Positions 23,399 to 35,499 of a stretch of DNA of 64,000 bases are shown here, piece after piece. The notes beneath the pieces were generated by a model, which was not told the DNA's origin, searched no databases, and saw only the letters and a list, made by a program, of their open reading frames with translations. Origin of the DNA: Apodospora peruviana (lineage: Eukaryota > Ascomycota > Sordariomycetes > Sordariales > Lasiosphaeriaceae); the NCBI GenBank assembly GCA_033439685.1, contig JAUEDM010000004.1, positions 124,001 through 188,000 on the forward strand, written 5' to 3'. Numbering within the stretch: the stretch's first letter is position 1; each line of letters opens with the position of its first letter. The position numbers and the translations under genes were made by a program.

Positions 23399-24255
23399 CC
23401 AAGCTGACTCGCTCAGTCTTCCCTCGGGAAACGAGGAAAGGGACGGGACGCATGGAAATTCTCCGCTAGTGGCTGTTTTGGAACGTTGGTGGCTTGCTGC
23501 TTTCTCAATGGACTGGCTGGCTCGGGTTGTTACTGTGCTTGTGGCGTTATCCCCTTTTCCGAGCAGGAACCAGGCCCGCCACGAGAATTCCGATAATTGA
23601 TTGGCACGGGTAGGGCGGCGCTCTCCATCCGTTCCTGTCCACTGTGTCGTTCCGACTCGTCTGGACTCTCATGGTCCTCGTCCTGGTTGCTGAGAGAGAG
23701 TAAGCGAGCATTCGTAACTGAAGCAGAGTCGATGGGTAGTGGGTCGTGGGCTATACGGAAGCAGGTTAATAGGGCCTAATCAAGGTACCCAAGGAAATGG
23801 GAAATCATAAGCGAAAGCTGAAAAGTTAAATAAACGTGACGGGGTGTGACAACCGCGGGTTGCATGGCATGTCTTTATGCAGACCTGATTCTCTTTGTCA
23901 TTGAAAATGGATAAGATCAGCAGCATCTTACAATCGGGGTCGGCAGCTCCCGACTTGTAATTTCTTTGGGATCCTACTGAATACGGAATACGGTGCGCGA
24001 TTCACATGGGACTATGCGAGAACTTTGGTTCGGAAGCGTGGGAGGACACATTTGGTTGCTTTTCGGTTGATACGCCAACTTCGCAATATCAGCATCAAAC
24101 ATGGTGCGCTTGTCGTAAAAGCAGCAGTTAGTTGTAAAACAAACTTGGTCTGGTCTACAGCACAAAAGTAAATAACCACGCAAAGGTTCGATGTTACAAA
24201 GCCAGCAAACGTCCCAACTTTTATATCCTCCCTTTCCCGTAGAGTAATTGGGCGC

Positions 24256-26267
24256 TTACTCGTCCCTCTTGACCAACATGACAGGCGGCGTATAAGTGTG
24301 CTTGCCAAAAATGAAGTAGTACACGACAGCAAAGAGCATGCAGGCGCCAAACATCAAGCTATTCCAGTTCATAGTTTCCAGCGTCAGGAACTCTCCGCCC
24401 GCGATGGGGAAGAACGTAAACACCCAAACGACAAGGAGGAACATGATGGCGCCCACGTTGACCGCCATGCCGAACTTGCCCAGGGACCAGCGGCGCGAAG
24501 GGAGCGGGCCGCGTAGGCGGCGGAGGACCATACAGGTGAACCTGTCGTGAAGAGCACAATATGTCAGCGTTCTGCAAACACCAGTTGTTTCGTCCGAGGA
24601 CGAAGAAGCCACTGTAAATAGTATACGTACGAGATGATGTAGGTGCCGAGAATGGCGCTCGTGGCCATGGAACCGATGGCATTGAAGGCAGCATGCGAGC
24701 CAATGTTGATTAGAGAAAGCAGCGCTGTGATGACAAAGGTGATCAGGACAGAGTTGAGTGGAATGTTCCAGCCCGGTTTGACCTTGACGTGGTTTCTGTC
24801 AGCTCTTTCTTGGGTTCTTCACATCGAGTGTCTTATTTCGGTTAACTTACCTGGGCAATGAGCGGCGAGAAAGGAAGACCGCCGTCACGAGCAAACGACC
24901 ACGTCTGACGAGACACAGTCGCTACAGTGCTGATGCACGCCGAGGTGATGTTGACAATGATGATGGACGTCATAATCGACGTGCCCGCATAACTCTGCGT
25001 AACATCGTAGAAAACCTGGATGAAGGGATACCCTGTGGGAGACTCGAGGATGTCATAGACACTGCCCAGGGTGAAGGCAAACGTGATGGTCATGATGAAG
25101 CCCAGCGAGCCGTTCATCCAAGCGGCCCACATGATGGCCCTGGGCAGGACGAGCGACGCATCCTTGATCTCTTCCGACATGTGGACGGCCGAGTCGGCGC
25201 CGATGAGGGTGTAGATGGGCGCCAACAGGCCAACCATGAAGGCCAGGCCGTCCGTCTGCCACGCACCCAGGTTTAGGAACTCGGTAAACACCTGCTTCGG
25301 GTCGCCGCGGGGGCCAAGTGCCCACAGGGTCACCAGAACGCCGAAGAAGCCAAAGATATGGAAGATGAGGATTCCGCCCTCAACCATCGGTAGCCTTTTT
25401 GCGAGGAAGGTGTTGAAAATGATGCAAAATGCCACAATGGCGATGACTAGGAGTGTCCCATGCCAGTTCTCGGGGATGTAGTTGGGGTTGGTGAGGATGA
25501 TCAGGCCCTGAATCATAGTTCCGACCAGGAAGGTGAGCGAAGCCAGACCGACTTGCCATCCCAGTACGGAAATCCATCCTGCAGACAGTCTGCTGGTTAG
25601 AGTCCTGGTCGAGTTAACTGCGATGATGATATGGATAACTTGCCAGTGATGTAGCTCATGAACTTCTGCGAACCGGGCGGGGCAAACTCCGAGACCCAGT
25701 GATACTGGCCGCCGGACGTCGGTGCCCTATAATTGCGTGTCAGACACAAGCCGACGCAAGGTTGCTTCTTTTTTTCCCATTGACTAACATCGACGCCATC
25801 TCAGCAATGGACGCAAATACCAACAAATACCCCATCCACACTATGAAGTATCCCCATATCAGACCCGCTGTTCCGCCGTTGAACAGAGCAAAGAAGCTCG
25901 TCCTGCGGGACACGGTCGCGTTAGCACGTGTTCTTTTCCCCCGGAGAGCAGCCTGTTGCTGTTAACCTACATCAATGCAATCTCCCATGTGCTCATAAGC
26001 GTGCAGGCGAAGCCCAGCGTCGAGATGAAGCGAAAGTTTCTCTAAGGTGTCTGTCAGTATGTGTGTGTAAATCTAATCACGACCCAGTCCGCTCGAGATG
26101 GCATCACAAACGTTCAGCTGTTGTGTCTTTCCCAGCATGCGCATCTCATGCTCGTCGGCTTCGGTTCCTCCCAGCCTGGACACCGTCGGCGCATCGGTGT
26201 AGGCATACTCGGGTGCGGCATCCGAGGTTTTCTCGACGAGCGACGACTTGTTAGACCGTTTCTCCAT
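24256..26267 (-). CDS. APC-family amino acid/GABA-type permease
   Basis: Seven exons (26267-26112, 26041-25971, 25902-25789, 25726-25644, 25578-24851, 24782-24631, 24541-24256) join in consistent phase to 529 residues, the usual size for the family. Diagnostic stretches are TLGFACTLMSTWEIALM at the first membrane helix, GGTAGLIWGYF at the second, APTSGGQYHWVSEFAP in the loop, HMSEEIKDASLVLPRAIMWA in the central signature, and SRQTWSFARDGGLPFS. About 12 membrane helices are visible. The N-terminus is hydrophilic and cytosolic. The intron after ATCACTG uses a GC donor (GCAAGT), a recognised minor class. The family includes GABA (uga4-like), choline and general amino acid permeases, so substrate is uncertain. 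Likely at the plasma membrane, driven by proton symport. Confidence 0.88.
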
Positions 26268-27978
26268 GATGGATCGAGACTTGGACTGAAGCTGGCAGCT
26301 AGCTCGCTTTATCTGCTACCAAAGAAGCGACTTCTGTCAGGTTTGACAGGCAACGAGGAAGAAGATGGCTCAGATGGGAAGGCAACAAGAGAATGGATGG
26401 GCCAACCAAGCTTCCGGCTTTGCTTGCTTGAGGGAGGAGCTCACAGGGTCGACATGAATTGGTCCAGGGAAAGAGACAGATGGGAAGACTAGAACTTCAG
26501 TTCGATCAGAGAGAAGAAACACCCACCCACCCCCAATCACGCAAAACCCGCGTCGAGAAGGACTCCCCCGCTCATGTCGGCACAAAACCTCCTAGGTAGC
26601 AAAAAAGAAAGCAAAACGAAAGGTCGAAACATAAAAAAAGATGCCGCTTCGAGTAAAGCGTATGCTGCAGTGGAATGCCAACAACATGATACCACCTCCC
26701 AAACTGGCAGGGACCCTGAGAGATTAGAAAAATTCCCAACCATCAGTCAATTTCCAAGTGGCTTGCAACTTGCGTCTGGGCATCTGGCCAATGGATCGTG
26801 AGCACAACGGGGCCTGAAGGGGTTGCAACCATCAGGCCCCCTCCCCCGATAGAGTCCACCATTGGTCGGCCGCTGTCGTCAATAGTCTGAGAGGTCGGAT
26901 GCAGGGCAAAATAAACCCGGGCCGCCAAGTCTTATCAAGCATTTCACACTTCTCACTTCGCAATGCTCTCGGTTCATGCTTCGCTCCCTGCAGGCGCCAC
27001 AAAACGCCCATAAGCCCAATCACGTCCGCGCGGTCCGCAGCGTCCGCGCGACTTGGTCATTAGCTCCCGCTCCCTTGGGTCGCTCTGTGGGTGAGACCAG
27101 GTCCAGAAGGGTTAGAAAGCCCGAGTCAAGCTTTGCCGAATCGATGCGTGGGGGAGGCCAAGCGATGGGATGGGACCTCGACTACCGGCTGTGCCCGAAT
27201 TCCCACATCTCTGAGCCAGGGATGAGATCAATGTCAGTCACCTCAGACAATCAAGAGATAAGAGAAGTTGCCGGATCTGCCTCTGGAATTTCCAATCGAG
27301 GCAAAGATTTTCCAAAGTCCCGAGTCGGTGGCTTTGAGACAGCTGGACTCAGACAGCTTTCTGTCGAGTAGGGGTCCGATTTGGATGTTTAGATTTTCCC
27401 TCGCCCGGTTGGCAAACCGAGACCAGCATGAGGGTAGCAGGAAAAACGATGGAATATGTTTGAGACAGCCGTTGCTTCTTTTTGATCTTTGCTGTCGCTT
27501 ATCGCCAGTCTCGGCCACGGGTTTGCCTGTCAACCAAACTTTCAGGGTCCGATGTGTTGCCCACACCCCTGAAATGAGAACTTTCTGCTGAGTTGCATGT
27601 CAGACTGTGTGCCGAAAGTGAGATAAAATGTAACAACGCAAATCCAGGGTCAGCACAGGTATCCGTACCTCCCAGCTCTTGTCTCGCTGCTCCCGCACTC
27701 ACCCCACGCAGGTACACAGCGCGCCAGGATCGGGTTTGTGTTCCGTGGGATCTGGTGTTCGGATTTCCTTGCCCGCTCGGCTTGTGCCACGGAATGTTTC
27801 TTTCTCACTTCCAGATATACAAATTGCGTCAAGAGTCCAGGCCTCCCTGCTTGGGCAGCTCTGCCCCGGGCTGCTCTACGATCAATGTCTGTTCTGCCTT
27901 CCAGGGTTTCCTTCTTACTCGATCTCGCAATTGTCACTCGCCCCCTGCTTCCAAGACAGCAAGGGTCCAGAGTTCGTG
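26268..27978. other. Intergenic stretch between divergent genes
   Basis: About 1.7 kb shared as upstream region by the permease (-) and the rhodopsin-domain protein (+). An open frame runs upstream of and in frame with the latter from 27679, but its composition is not protein-like and it lacks family similarity. No other feature seen. Confidence 0.4.
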
Positions 27979-29524
27979 ATGGCTTCGGAATCGGCGGACA
28001 GCGGATCGCCTCCGCTCAACGAGACGGCGGCACCGACCGTCTACCCGGGCCAGTCAGCGCCCTTCACCGTCGTGACGGCGACAGACCAGACCGGCATCGT
28101 GATCATAAGTACGGTGCTGGCCTTGATATTTTCCATCCTCTCCATGTTGATCAGGCTGTTCATCCGAATGCAGTTTCGACATGAATTTGCGCGCGACGAT
28201 GTTGCCGCCGTCGGCGCCATGGTACGCGTCTCTCAACTCTGCCGTTATCTCTTTTCCTCGTGCGCTGCCGTACTGGAGCTAATCGAGAACAACAGGCGCT
28301 CTTTGTGGTTCAGTCTGGGCTTGTGTTCGGACAAGTTTCGTTCGGTTTCGGGAAGACCATCGATGATATCTCTGACACCGGGCTCGTGCAGTTGCAGAAG
28401 GTAAGATTCCTCCAAGGTACCCCTTCAGGTCGTCGACGAATTCTGACGCCTGTGCTGCCAACAGATAGGATACACGAGCGACATCTTCGCCCTCATGACA
28501 CTTTGGGCGACCAAGTGTTCCATTGCTTATCTCTTCATCCGCCTCTCTCCGGACCGAGTCCACATCCTGTTGGCCAAGACATGTCTAGGCGTGTGCACTT
28601 TCTTTATGGTGCTGTCGATCTTTGTCACCTTATTGCGCTGTGACTTACATAGTCCTTGGATATTTATCGGGCAGCAATGTGTCGGCTTGGTAGGTGATGT
28701 TGCTTTTGTGGTCAAATCGCATCTTGGAGTGCTAGGTACTGACCTTGAATAGCTCAGTCGATGGCAAGCCGTCGTCGCCTTCGATGTCTTTACCGAGGCC
28801 GCACTCTTTGGTGTCGCTGTGTACATGACGGTCGGTTTGCAGCTGGACTTCTCCAAGAAGACGGTGGTCCTCCTAGCATTTGCTCTTCGACTCCCGTAAG
28901 TTGGACTTATTTCTCCAGATGCGTCTCGAGTCCCGGGTGGTAGAGCTGACCCATCTGGCCCGACATAGTGTTATCGTCCCCGCCATCCTTCGAATCTCCT
29001 ACCTCGACACCGAAATATCTAGCTCCGACCCAACACTCGAGGGCGTCATGGCTACCGTATCAATGCAGATTCAGATCAGCTATGCCATCATTGCCATGAC
29101 GACACCTTGCCTGCGGCCCTTCATGTCAGCCTTGAATACTCACTACGGCGGCCCAAAGGAGCCGAGAACGTCGCCGAGCAGCACCAAAGCTAGCAAGACA
29201 GCCAAGTCCACCGGGTACTCTCTTTCCTCGCTGTCGCGGTCGAAGGCTGATCGGCCAACTACTGCTCCAACTACTCCAAAAGACGATGAGGAGGCGGATC
29301 ACCACAGGGCCCCGGTCACACGCTGGGACGGGGCGGATTATCGAGTCGCGGTGGTATCGAGGAATCTCTCGATCGACGGAGGCAGTACGCAGAGCAACGA
29401 CAGCCAACGGATGATTATCTCCAAGAACACGGAGTGGCAAGTCGATTTTGGTACTGATAGTACTCAGCCTGTGCGGCCACCGCAGTCGGGCGGGTCGGAT
29501 GAAATCGGCGTTGCAAAGAGCTAG
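27979..29524 (+). CDS. Rhodopsin-domain (SAT4-like) integral membrane protein
   Basis: Five exons (27979-28221, 28296-28400, 28465-28689, 28753-28895, 28969-29524) give 423 residues in consistent phase. Seven hydrophobic segments follow a short, glycosylatable N-terminus. The second block QSGLVFGQVSFGFGKTIDDI resembles the family's G-x-G-x-H loop region, and TKCSIAYLFIRLSP is the typical third/fourth-helix signature. The C-terminal 110 residues are a Ser/Thr-rich cytosolic tail. This is the large fungal 'rhodopsin domain/SAT4' family, seven-helix proteins related to PTH11-like receptors. No CFEM domain is present. Function is unknown; a receptor role is inferred from topology only. The start at MASESADSG fits the usual N-terminus, although the frame is open further upstream. 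Confidence 0.8.
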
Positions 29525-30307
29525 TAAGATATATGTCAAGGACACGTTACTTTTTGGGTAGGAGTTAGAAGGATAGGGCAGGTATACCAGGACATAGGTC
29601 AGGCGTCTGGATGGGTGGTCATTGGGCTCTTGGTAGGGTTCGGTAGATACACATAAGTACCTAGGATAGATAGACAAAAGACTTGACGGACAAAGGCGGA
29701 TGACCGTTTAGAATGACATTCTATTGTCGTGTCTTGGCCACAACCTGTTGAAAAATTTGAAAATTATGGCAGAGGAGCATAAAAGACCATGGAAACTGCC
29801 ACGTGCAGTGTCGGGTCCCGCGACACCGGTCATCGACCCCGAAGACGCGCCGGAGCAGTTTTGCTCAGATCGAAGTTCCGCTGCCTTCCGAAGGAACGGG
29901 AATAATGTTGTGCCATACATTACCGGGCGCTATCACCAATGGTATCGATCTCATGGCCCTGAAGTGCCGTCCTCCAGACTCAGTTGGCTCGACATTATTA
30001 CCAATTTGAGACGAGTTGAGACCAACTTGAGGTTCGGCCGGGGTAGGGGACATGCCGGGACACCCCACCCGGGGCGGGTCCGGGAGTTGGAGTATTCGGC
30101 CCGGAGTCTGGTCCCGGTCATCCCGGACCGGCGCCTGGCCATTCGGGGGTTAGGGTTGACTCCGATTTCACCGTGACGTCATGTACTCCCTAGGTACACA
30201 CACACTCATTTACAAGCGAGACTCGACTCAACTGATCGATCACTCTCCATCCGCCCATAAACCGAGTGATTCAAGTCTCTCTAGACACTTGAATAAGGCG
30301 AAAAGAA
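29525..30307. other. Gene-free stretch
   Basis: No supported exon. CCTAGG/TAGGTA words occur near 29660 and 30190. Confidence 0.4.
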
Positions 30308-31630
30308 ATGCTCCGGAGAGAGTCCGACCGCGAAATAAGCCCGCCACCATTAAAACGGAGAAAGTTAGCACCTCCTGAACCAGAAAACCACGATGATGTC
30401 AGGTTGAGCGACCTCTCAAAACCAACAGCGAAACCACGCCGAAAAATACGCGTTTTTTCATGGAATGTCAACGGAATCGACCCCTTCCTTCCCGCCTCGT
30501 CCGCCAAGATCACCTCATTCTTCAAATCGTCAGACCCAGATCGCCCTCGTGACACAGAATCACGAGAGCCCTCCTCGAATTCACTGCGCGCCTTCCTGGC
30601 ACGCCACAACTGGCCCGAAGTCTTATTTCTACAGGAAATCAAGATCAAGAATGGCGATACCAGTATCTTGGCTTCTCTTTCGGCATCATTAAACACGCCT
30701 CTGAACCGACAAGACGACGTGCTGTCTGATGAGAGGACATACACCCTCGACGCGACTTTACCTCAGGACAAGCACAACGCAAAGGGGTTCAACGGGAGAC
30801 TTTACGGTGTTGCTACCATCTTGCGGAAAGATTATGTGCGGAAATATGTCGAGTGCGTTCGCAAGGTTGACTGGGACATGGAGGGGAGGGTGAGTGTGGT
30901 TGAGATGAAGCAGCAGCCATCACCAGCCAGCCCAACGATAAAAGAGAACGGAGGAGAGCTGACACCGCTCGCTCTGGTCAATGTCTACGCCGTCAACGGG
31001 ACATCGGCACCGTACCGCTTACCGCGGACCGGACTCGTCATTGGCACACGGCACAACCGGAAGATCGACTTCCATTCTCAGCTTCGCGACGAGTGTATAA
31101 GTCTAGAATGGAGGGGGTTTCAGGTGGTTGTGGCCGGTGATGTCAATGTTGCGCGTGGGCTGCTTGATGGACATCCGAACTTGAGGACGTTTCCGAAGCA
31201 GCATTGCATCAATAGAGCCGACTTCAATACCAAGTTCTTTGGTGTCGAGGATAATGAGCGAGCTGAGGCGTATATTGGAAGGGAAGTGAAAGATGGTGAG
31301 TGGAGGATGAAAGATGAGACAGAAGAGAAGACGAGATGCCTCGACGCGGTGGACGTGTTTCGTGCCATTCATGGCAGTGACAGAAGATACACATGGCATT
31401 CTCGGACGAGGGAATGGGGTAGCTGTTGCGATAGAGTGGATCTAATCTTTGTGTCAAAGGGACTGTGGACAGCCGGCCGGGTGATGGACACTGGCATTCT
31501 GGACACGCCTCAGGAACGTGGGCCGAGTGATCACGTACCTCTTTGGGTTGAGGTTGCAATGGACCAACCAGACTCAAAGTCACAACGAGAAGAACCAAAA
31601 CATCTGGTAATACAACAGCTCACAGGCTAA
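30308..31630 (+). CDS. AP endonuclease-like (Exo III/EEP family) nuclease
   Basis: Intronless, 440 residues. After a basic, nuclear-localisation-like N-terminus (PPLKRRKLAPP) the endonuclease/exonuclease/phosphatase fold begins with IRVFSWNVNG (metal-binding Asn53). It continues with LFLQEIKIK (metal ligand Glu110), LVNVYAVNGT, the GDVNVARGLLD motif near residue 280 (the Asp and Asn of the catalytic GDxN) and ends with SDHVPLWVE carrying the catalytic Asp-His pair. This is the order in exonuclease III/Ape1 enzymes, which cut DNA 5' to abasic sites in base excision repair. A C-terminal zinc finger found in some Apn2 proteins is absent. The insertion around residues 210-225 is variable. It converges with the RNA ligase gene, 168 bp away. 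Confidence 0.85.
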   Translation: MLRRESDREISPPPLKRRKLAPPEPENHDDVRLSDLSKPTAKPRRKIRVFSWNVNGIDPFLPASSAKITSFFKSSDPDRPRDTESREPSSNSLRAFLARHNWPEVLFLQEIKIKNGDTSILASLSASLNTPLNRQDDVLSDERTYTLDATLPQDKHNAKGFNGRLYGVATILRKDYVRKYVECVRKVDWDMEGRVSVVEMKQQPSPASPTIKENGGELTPLALVNVYAVNGTSAPYRLPRTGLVIGTRHNRKIDFHSQLRDECISLEWRGFQVVVAGDVNVARGLLDGHPNLRTFPKQHCINRADFNTKFFGVEDNERAEAYIGREVKDGEWRMKDETEEKTRCLDAVDVFRAIHGSDRRYTWHSRTREWGSCCDRVDLIFVSKGLWTAGRVMDTGILDTPQERGPSDHVPLWVEVAMDQPDSKSQREEPKHLVIQQLTG

Positions 31631-31798
31631 TGAGGGTATGCATTCCCTTGTAAAATGTCGAGAAATTGGCTATTCGGCCTAACTAGGGTGGTAGGTAACT
31701 ATTAGAATATCATGCAATATAGATCCATTTTACGCATACCCAGTAACTGAATGCTTAACCGTGTCGCCCGCCACCTCAGAGATGATTAGATCCATTGT

Positions 31799-33559
31799 TC
31801 AAAGTCCCAACCACTCAATCAACTCCCGACGACGGCTCTCTTTGCTTTTCTCCAAGTTCGCATCCAAGCCCTCCGTCTTCTTCTGCCACTTATTACTCAC
31901 CATCTGCGTGACGGCATTCCACTCCTCCTCCCAGGCCTTGAACCAAGCAGCCAGCGCCGCATCCTCCCCCAGCAGCACCTCCTGCTCCTCTTCCCACGCG
32001 CGGAACAGCTCCTCAGCTTCATCCTCGGGCATCTGCCACCGCTCAAATGACGACACAAGTGTCTTCTCGCCCCGCTCACCGAACATCCCGCCATTAGCCG
32101 CTTTGGAAGCTTGGGCCTCGTCGCCACGCTCGAGAATATACCGCTTAGAAAGAGCCTTGAACCAACGCCCATCCGTACAATTCTTGTAGACCAAGCCCTC
32201 GTGGCAAGTCAGCTCGGCTCTGGCCTGCAAATCATCATGCTTCCTGGCGATCTGTGGGATGGTGTAGTACCCGCGCACGGGGACGTGCTTGAACCAGTGC
32301 TCCTTCGCAAACAGTTCCACCTCCTCCGGGTCCCAGCGCCGCGACCCTTCGATCTGGAACACCGAGAACACAAAGATGTCGTAAGCGTTTTTGGCGTAGC
32401 CGTGATTGTTGCCGTTGATGTTCCACCCGACCAGCTCGCCCTGGACGGCAATAGTCTGGCCCAAGGCGGGCAGCTTGACGTGAAAGTTGTCCTTGACGGC
32501 GGCGAGCCAGTACGGATAGCTGCCATGCTTCTTGGGGTCGTCGGTGAACGCGTAGTCCCGATTCTTTGAGCAGACGCCGAAGCGCCCGTTGGGATGAACC
32601 GCGTGTTTTGGTGCAGGGTCGGACAGTGCGCCGAGGTGGGAAAAGTATCGCGAGTCTTTGTGGACGAAGTAGACGGTCATGCTCGCGCCGTCCATCTTGA
32701 CCGACTCCTGGAAGACCATGCTGCGGTACTTGTCCTTGGTGAACAGGTTCGGGCAGTTTTCCATGCGCTCCGTGTTGGTCTTGAGAATGAAAGCGGGATA
32801 TTTTGCCTTTACGGTTCCGCTGGTACCGGAGCTGCTACAGCAGCTGCTGCTGTTGATAGCAGCGGCGTTTTTGCCCGTTGCTGTCTCGGCCGCCGTCTCC
32901 CACTTGCGGACGCCCAGGTGTGAAGTAAAATCGATTTGACGGAGATGCGCCACGAAACCATCGTCATTGTCCGTGGGCTGCCTCGTGAACTTGAAGTCGT
33001 ACTTGAGGGTTTGGAATTCGCTAAAGATGGGTGGAAAGTCAACCAGGCTGTAGACGTGGCCCTGCGTGATGAGCTTCTTCTTTATGCCGCTGATGTGGGT
33101 TTTGGTGCCCACGCGGTAGCCGTTCACCCCTTCAAAGGTGATCAGGTTGCCGACCTCGGCAAAGAGTTGTTCGTATTTTCCGCCTGCGGGCAGGAAGGAG
33201 TCGACCTCGACGAAGATGACCAGCTCGCCGCTTGCGACGCTCTTGGACTTTCTGACGACCACATTCCAGCCTTCGATGTTAACCAGGTTGTGGGTTTTAT
33301 CCAGGTGAGTTACTGAGTTCACCTGTTTGATCGTGACCAGCTTGCGAGTGTGGGTCGGAGGGTTGTCGGTGTCCGTCAGTGTCTCGGTCTGTGGTTGCAG
33401 GGGTCCTTCGGTTTTGGGCGGCGTCTCTGGCTCATCCTTTGGCGTGGGAGTCGATTCCGACGGAACTCGAAGTTGCGCGCCTGACTCGGTAATGGCGCTC
33501 AGTAGCCAATCGTGCAAGCCTGCGTCGATTTTTATGGAAGACTTGTTTTCCGGAGCCAT
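31799..33559 (-). CDS. Rnl5-type RNA ligase
   Basis: Intronless, 586 residues. The N-terminal 70 residues are Pro/Thr-rich and probably disordered. Residues 72-170 match the OB-like N-terminal module of Deinococcus RNA ligase (DraRnl), including IEGWNVVVRKSK and VIFVEVDSFLP. The nucleotidyltransferase domain (about 255-480) has motif I with the adenylated lysine in KMDG (Lys288), motif III-like RFGVCSKNRDY, the VQGELVGWN segment, motif IV HEGLVYK (Glu454) and motif V-like WFKALSKRYIL. All catalytic motifs are intact. The remaining C-terminus is helical and acidic. Such enzymes seal nicks with an RNA 3'-OH strand at the break, so repair or RNA maintenance is inferred. A Ser/Cys-rich insert (about 230-248) may be a lineage insertion. 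Confidence 0.85.
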   Translation of the reverse strand: MAPENKSSIKIDAGLHDWLLSAITESGAQLRVPSESTPTPKDEPETPPKTEGPLQPQTETLTDTDNPPTHTRKLVTIKQVNSVTHLDKTHNLVNIEGWNVVVRKSKSVASGELVIFVEVDSFLPAGGKYEQLFAEVGNLITFEGVNGYRVGTKTHISGIKKKLITQGHVYSLVDFPPIFSEFQTLKYDFKFTRQPTDNDDGFVAHLRQIDFTSHLGVRKWETAAETATGKNAAAINSSSCCSSSGTSGTVKAKYPAFILKTNTERMENCPNLFTKDKYRSMVFQESVKMDGASMTVYFVHKDSRYFSHLGALSDPAPKHAVHPNGRFGVCSKNRDYAFTDDPKKHGSYPYWLAAVKDNFHVKLPALGQTIAVQGELVGWNINGNNHGYAKNAYDIFVFSVFQIEGSRRWDPEEVELFAKEHWFKHVPVRGYYTIPQIARKHDDLQARAELTCHEGLVYKNCTDGRWFKALSKRYILERGDEAQASKAANGGMFGERGEKTLVSSFERWQMPEDEAEELFRAWEEEQEVLLGEDAALAAWFKAWEEEWNAVTQMVSNKWQKKTEGLDANLEKSKESRRRELIEWLGL

Positions 33560-35499
33560 CTTGTCTTTGGATGTGAGAATTTTCTGGGGATTAAGAATGG
33601 TGTGGGAGCTTGTCTGAGTCGTGTTAGTTGAAGCATTCGTGAATCAGAACTGAATTCTTAGGGTGGAGGGATGGGCTTTTACTAGACACACGGCATAACA
33701 CAAGAATATCCCAGTCCAGAGCGATTGCCGGATATAAGGATCAAGGGAAGAGATGTGCAAGATGCGGGCTGTAAGAGCATGAGTTGGATCTTACCTGATA
33801 GTTCAAATGAGTATGGCGATGAGTGGTAAGACGAGAAGATCCTTTCTGGTATTTCCCCCCCTTCGGCTGGATTAATAGAATGCTTCTTGGTAGTTGTGAT
33901 ATTCTGGGAGTGAGGTACCGTAAAAATGTTATTGCAAGCGGTGTGACGGTAGAGAGATATGATATAAGGTAATGGGGAATATTCTTTCATGGCAAGCAGT
34001 ATTGGTTGACCGGGGAGCTCTACGAGCTCACTCTGCCTGGTTAAGTAGGTAGTTCTGCAGGCTCAGCTCTTTTGCGTGCGCTGGTTGTATGTGATTGGCG
34101 ATTATGTGAAAGAGAGGGGCCGGAGGCGTGGTGAGAAAGGAAGTGTATATATGAGAAGATGAGCTGATCGATGCTAAACACGTCATATGTGAACGAGGTG
34201 AAGACTTCGAGGCATCAAAACCCTGGTGAGCAAGAGATGGGTCTGGGAAGCGTGTTCGTGGGAAGAGCGACTTTGTTCTTGGTGTGTGCAGATTGCTGGC
34301 CGGGAAGGCTTCCTGCAGGATAAACTGGAGTAGGGTAAGCAATAGCCATTGGCGGTAAGCGAGGAAAGAACAACCGTGTCAAGCCCAACTCCTTCGGGTT
34401 CAACTCCTGTGAGAGTACCTACCTTAGGTAGGTTACCTTAGTTATGTATTTAGAGGCGAAGAGAGGCATAGAATCAGTTAGGGCACCGGCTTTCTTTACC
34501 TGAGGCATCGACCATTTTCACTACTGTTAATAGGCTCGGAGACAACCCTGTAACGGTGTTGCTGAAAACAAGATTCCATCCACTTCAAATTGGATGAAAA
34601 TGGCAGCGGAGTGAGCCAAATTGATGCATCCCGTCCGTCGTGTTCCAGGCACTCTAAAATACCTAGGCACCTAGGTACGTGACACCACAAGGAAGTCCAA
34701 GACCAAAGTATATCAGTTAGCAGTCTCCACAAATAGTATTCGGGCATTTGAAACTTATGACTTCTCAAGACTTGACGAACCATAATTCAGAGCGGCTGTA
34801 ATTCAGTGAGTCAATGTTATGAGTCCATGACAAGTCAACCTTACCCGGGGCACAGACCACAAGCTGCTGTATTTTAATACATTTTGGGGAGCCACTTCTT
34901 TTCCTCCCGGCATCACTCTTCGCACTGGCAATTGAATCTTTTTGTTTGCCAGTCTGGTGCTCTCACTTTGACCGACAAAGGTGAAAGTACTTCAGTAGGT
35001 ACCAACGTACCGGTTTCCATGGTAATCATCGGGCTGTTACATAATCAGTGCACGGCCTGCACGCTGACCTTTACACGTGATCGGTCCTCTTCCTAATACG
35101 GAATACCTTACCTGCCAGTGGCCCAAGCTCACAATCTGTTCTAACCTGTTAGGACTAGATCAATCCGCGCTCCGTCAAACTGCGTGTCTGGTCGTCGCGT
35201 TTTGACGGCAGGAGCAAAGAAAGCGACGAGCCACTTCACCCACCTGCAAACCCATCGAGTCGACCAAATCACATTCACCCCCTGCATTGACTCTACCCGG
35301 CTCTGCTTTATCATTCGAAAAGGTCCATAAATATATCGTCACGATCTTACCGCAGCCAGCTCCCGATTTGTGGCTTGCCGGACCCTTTCACATCGCTCTC
35401 CTCCGTCTGTCTCCCTGCCGTCGCGACTCCAAGCCAACGCCATCCAAGCCGAACCGACATGCAATAATTCTCCCGGCACATCTGACAGACGAGTACACA
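33560..35499. other. Gene-free stretch
   Basis: About 1.9 kb between the divergently transcribed ligase and SNF5 genes. No supported exon. Clusters of ACCTACC/GGTAGGT palindromes lie at about 34417-34440 and 34660-34678. The right 200 bp is a CT-rich leader for the SNF5 gene; its frame is open further upstream (from 35287), but the upstream part is not conserved-looking. Confidence 0.4.
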
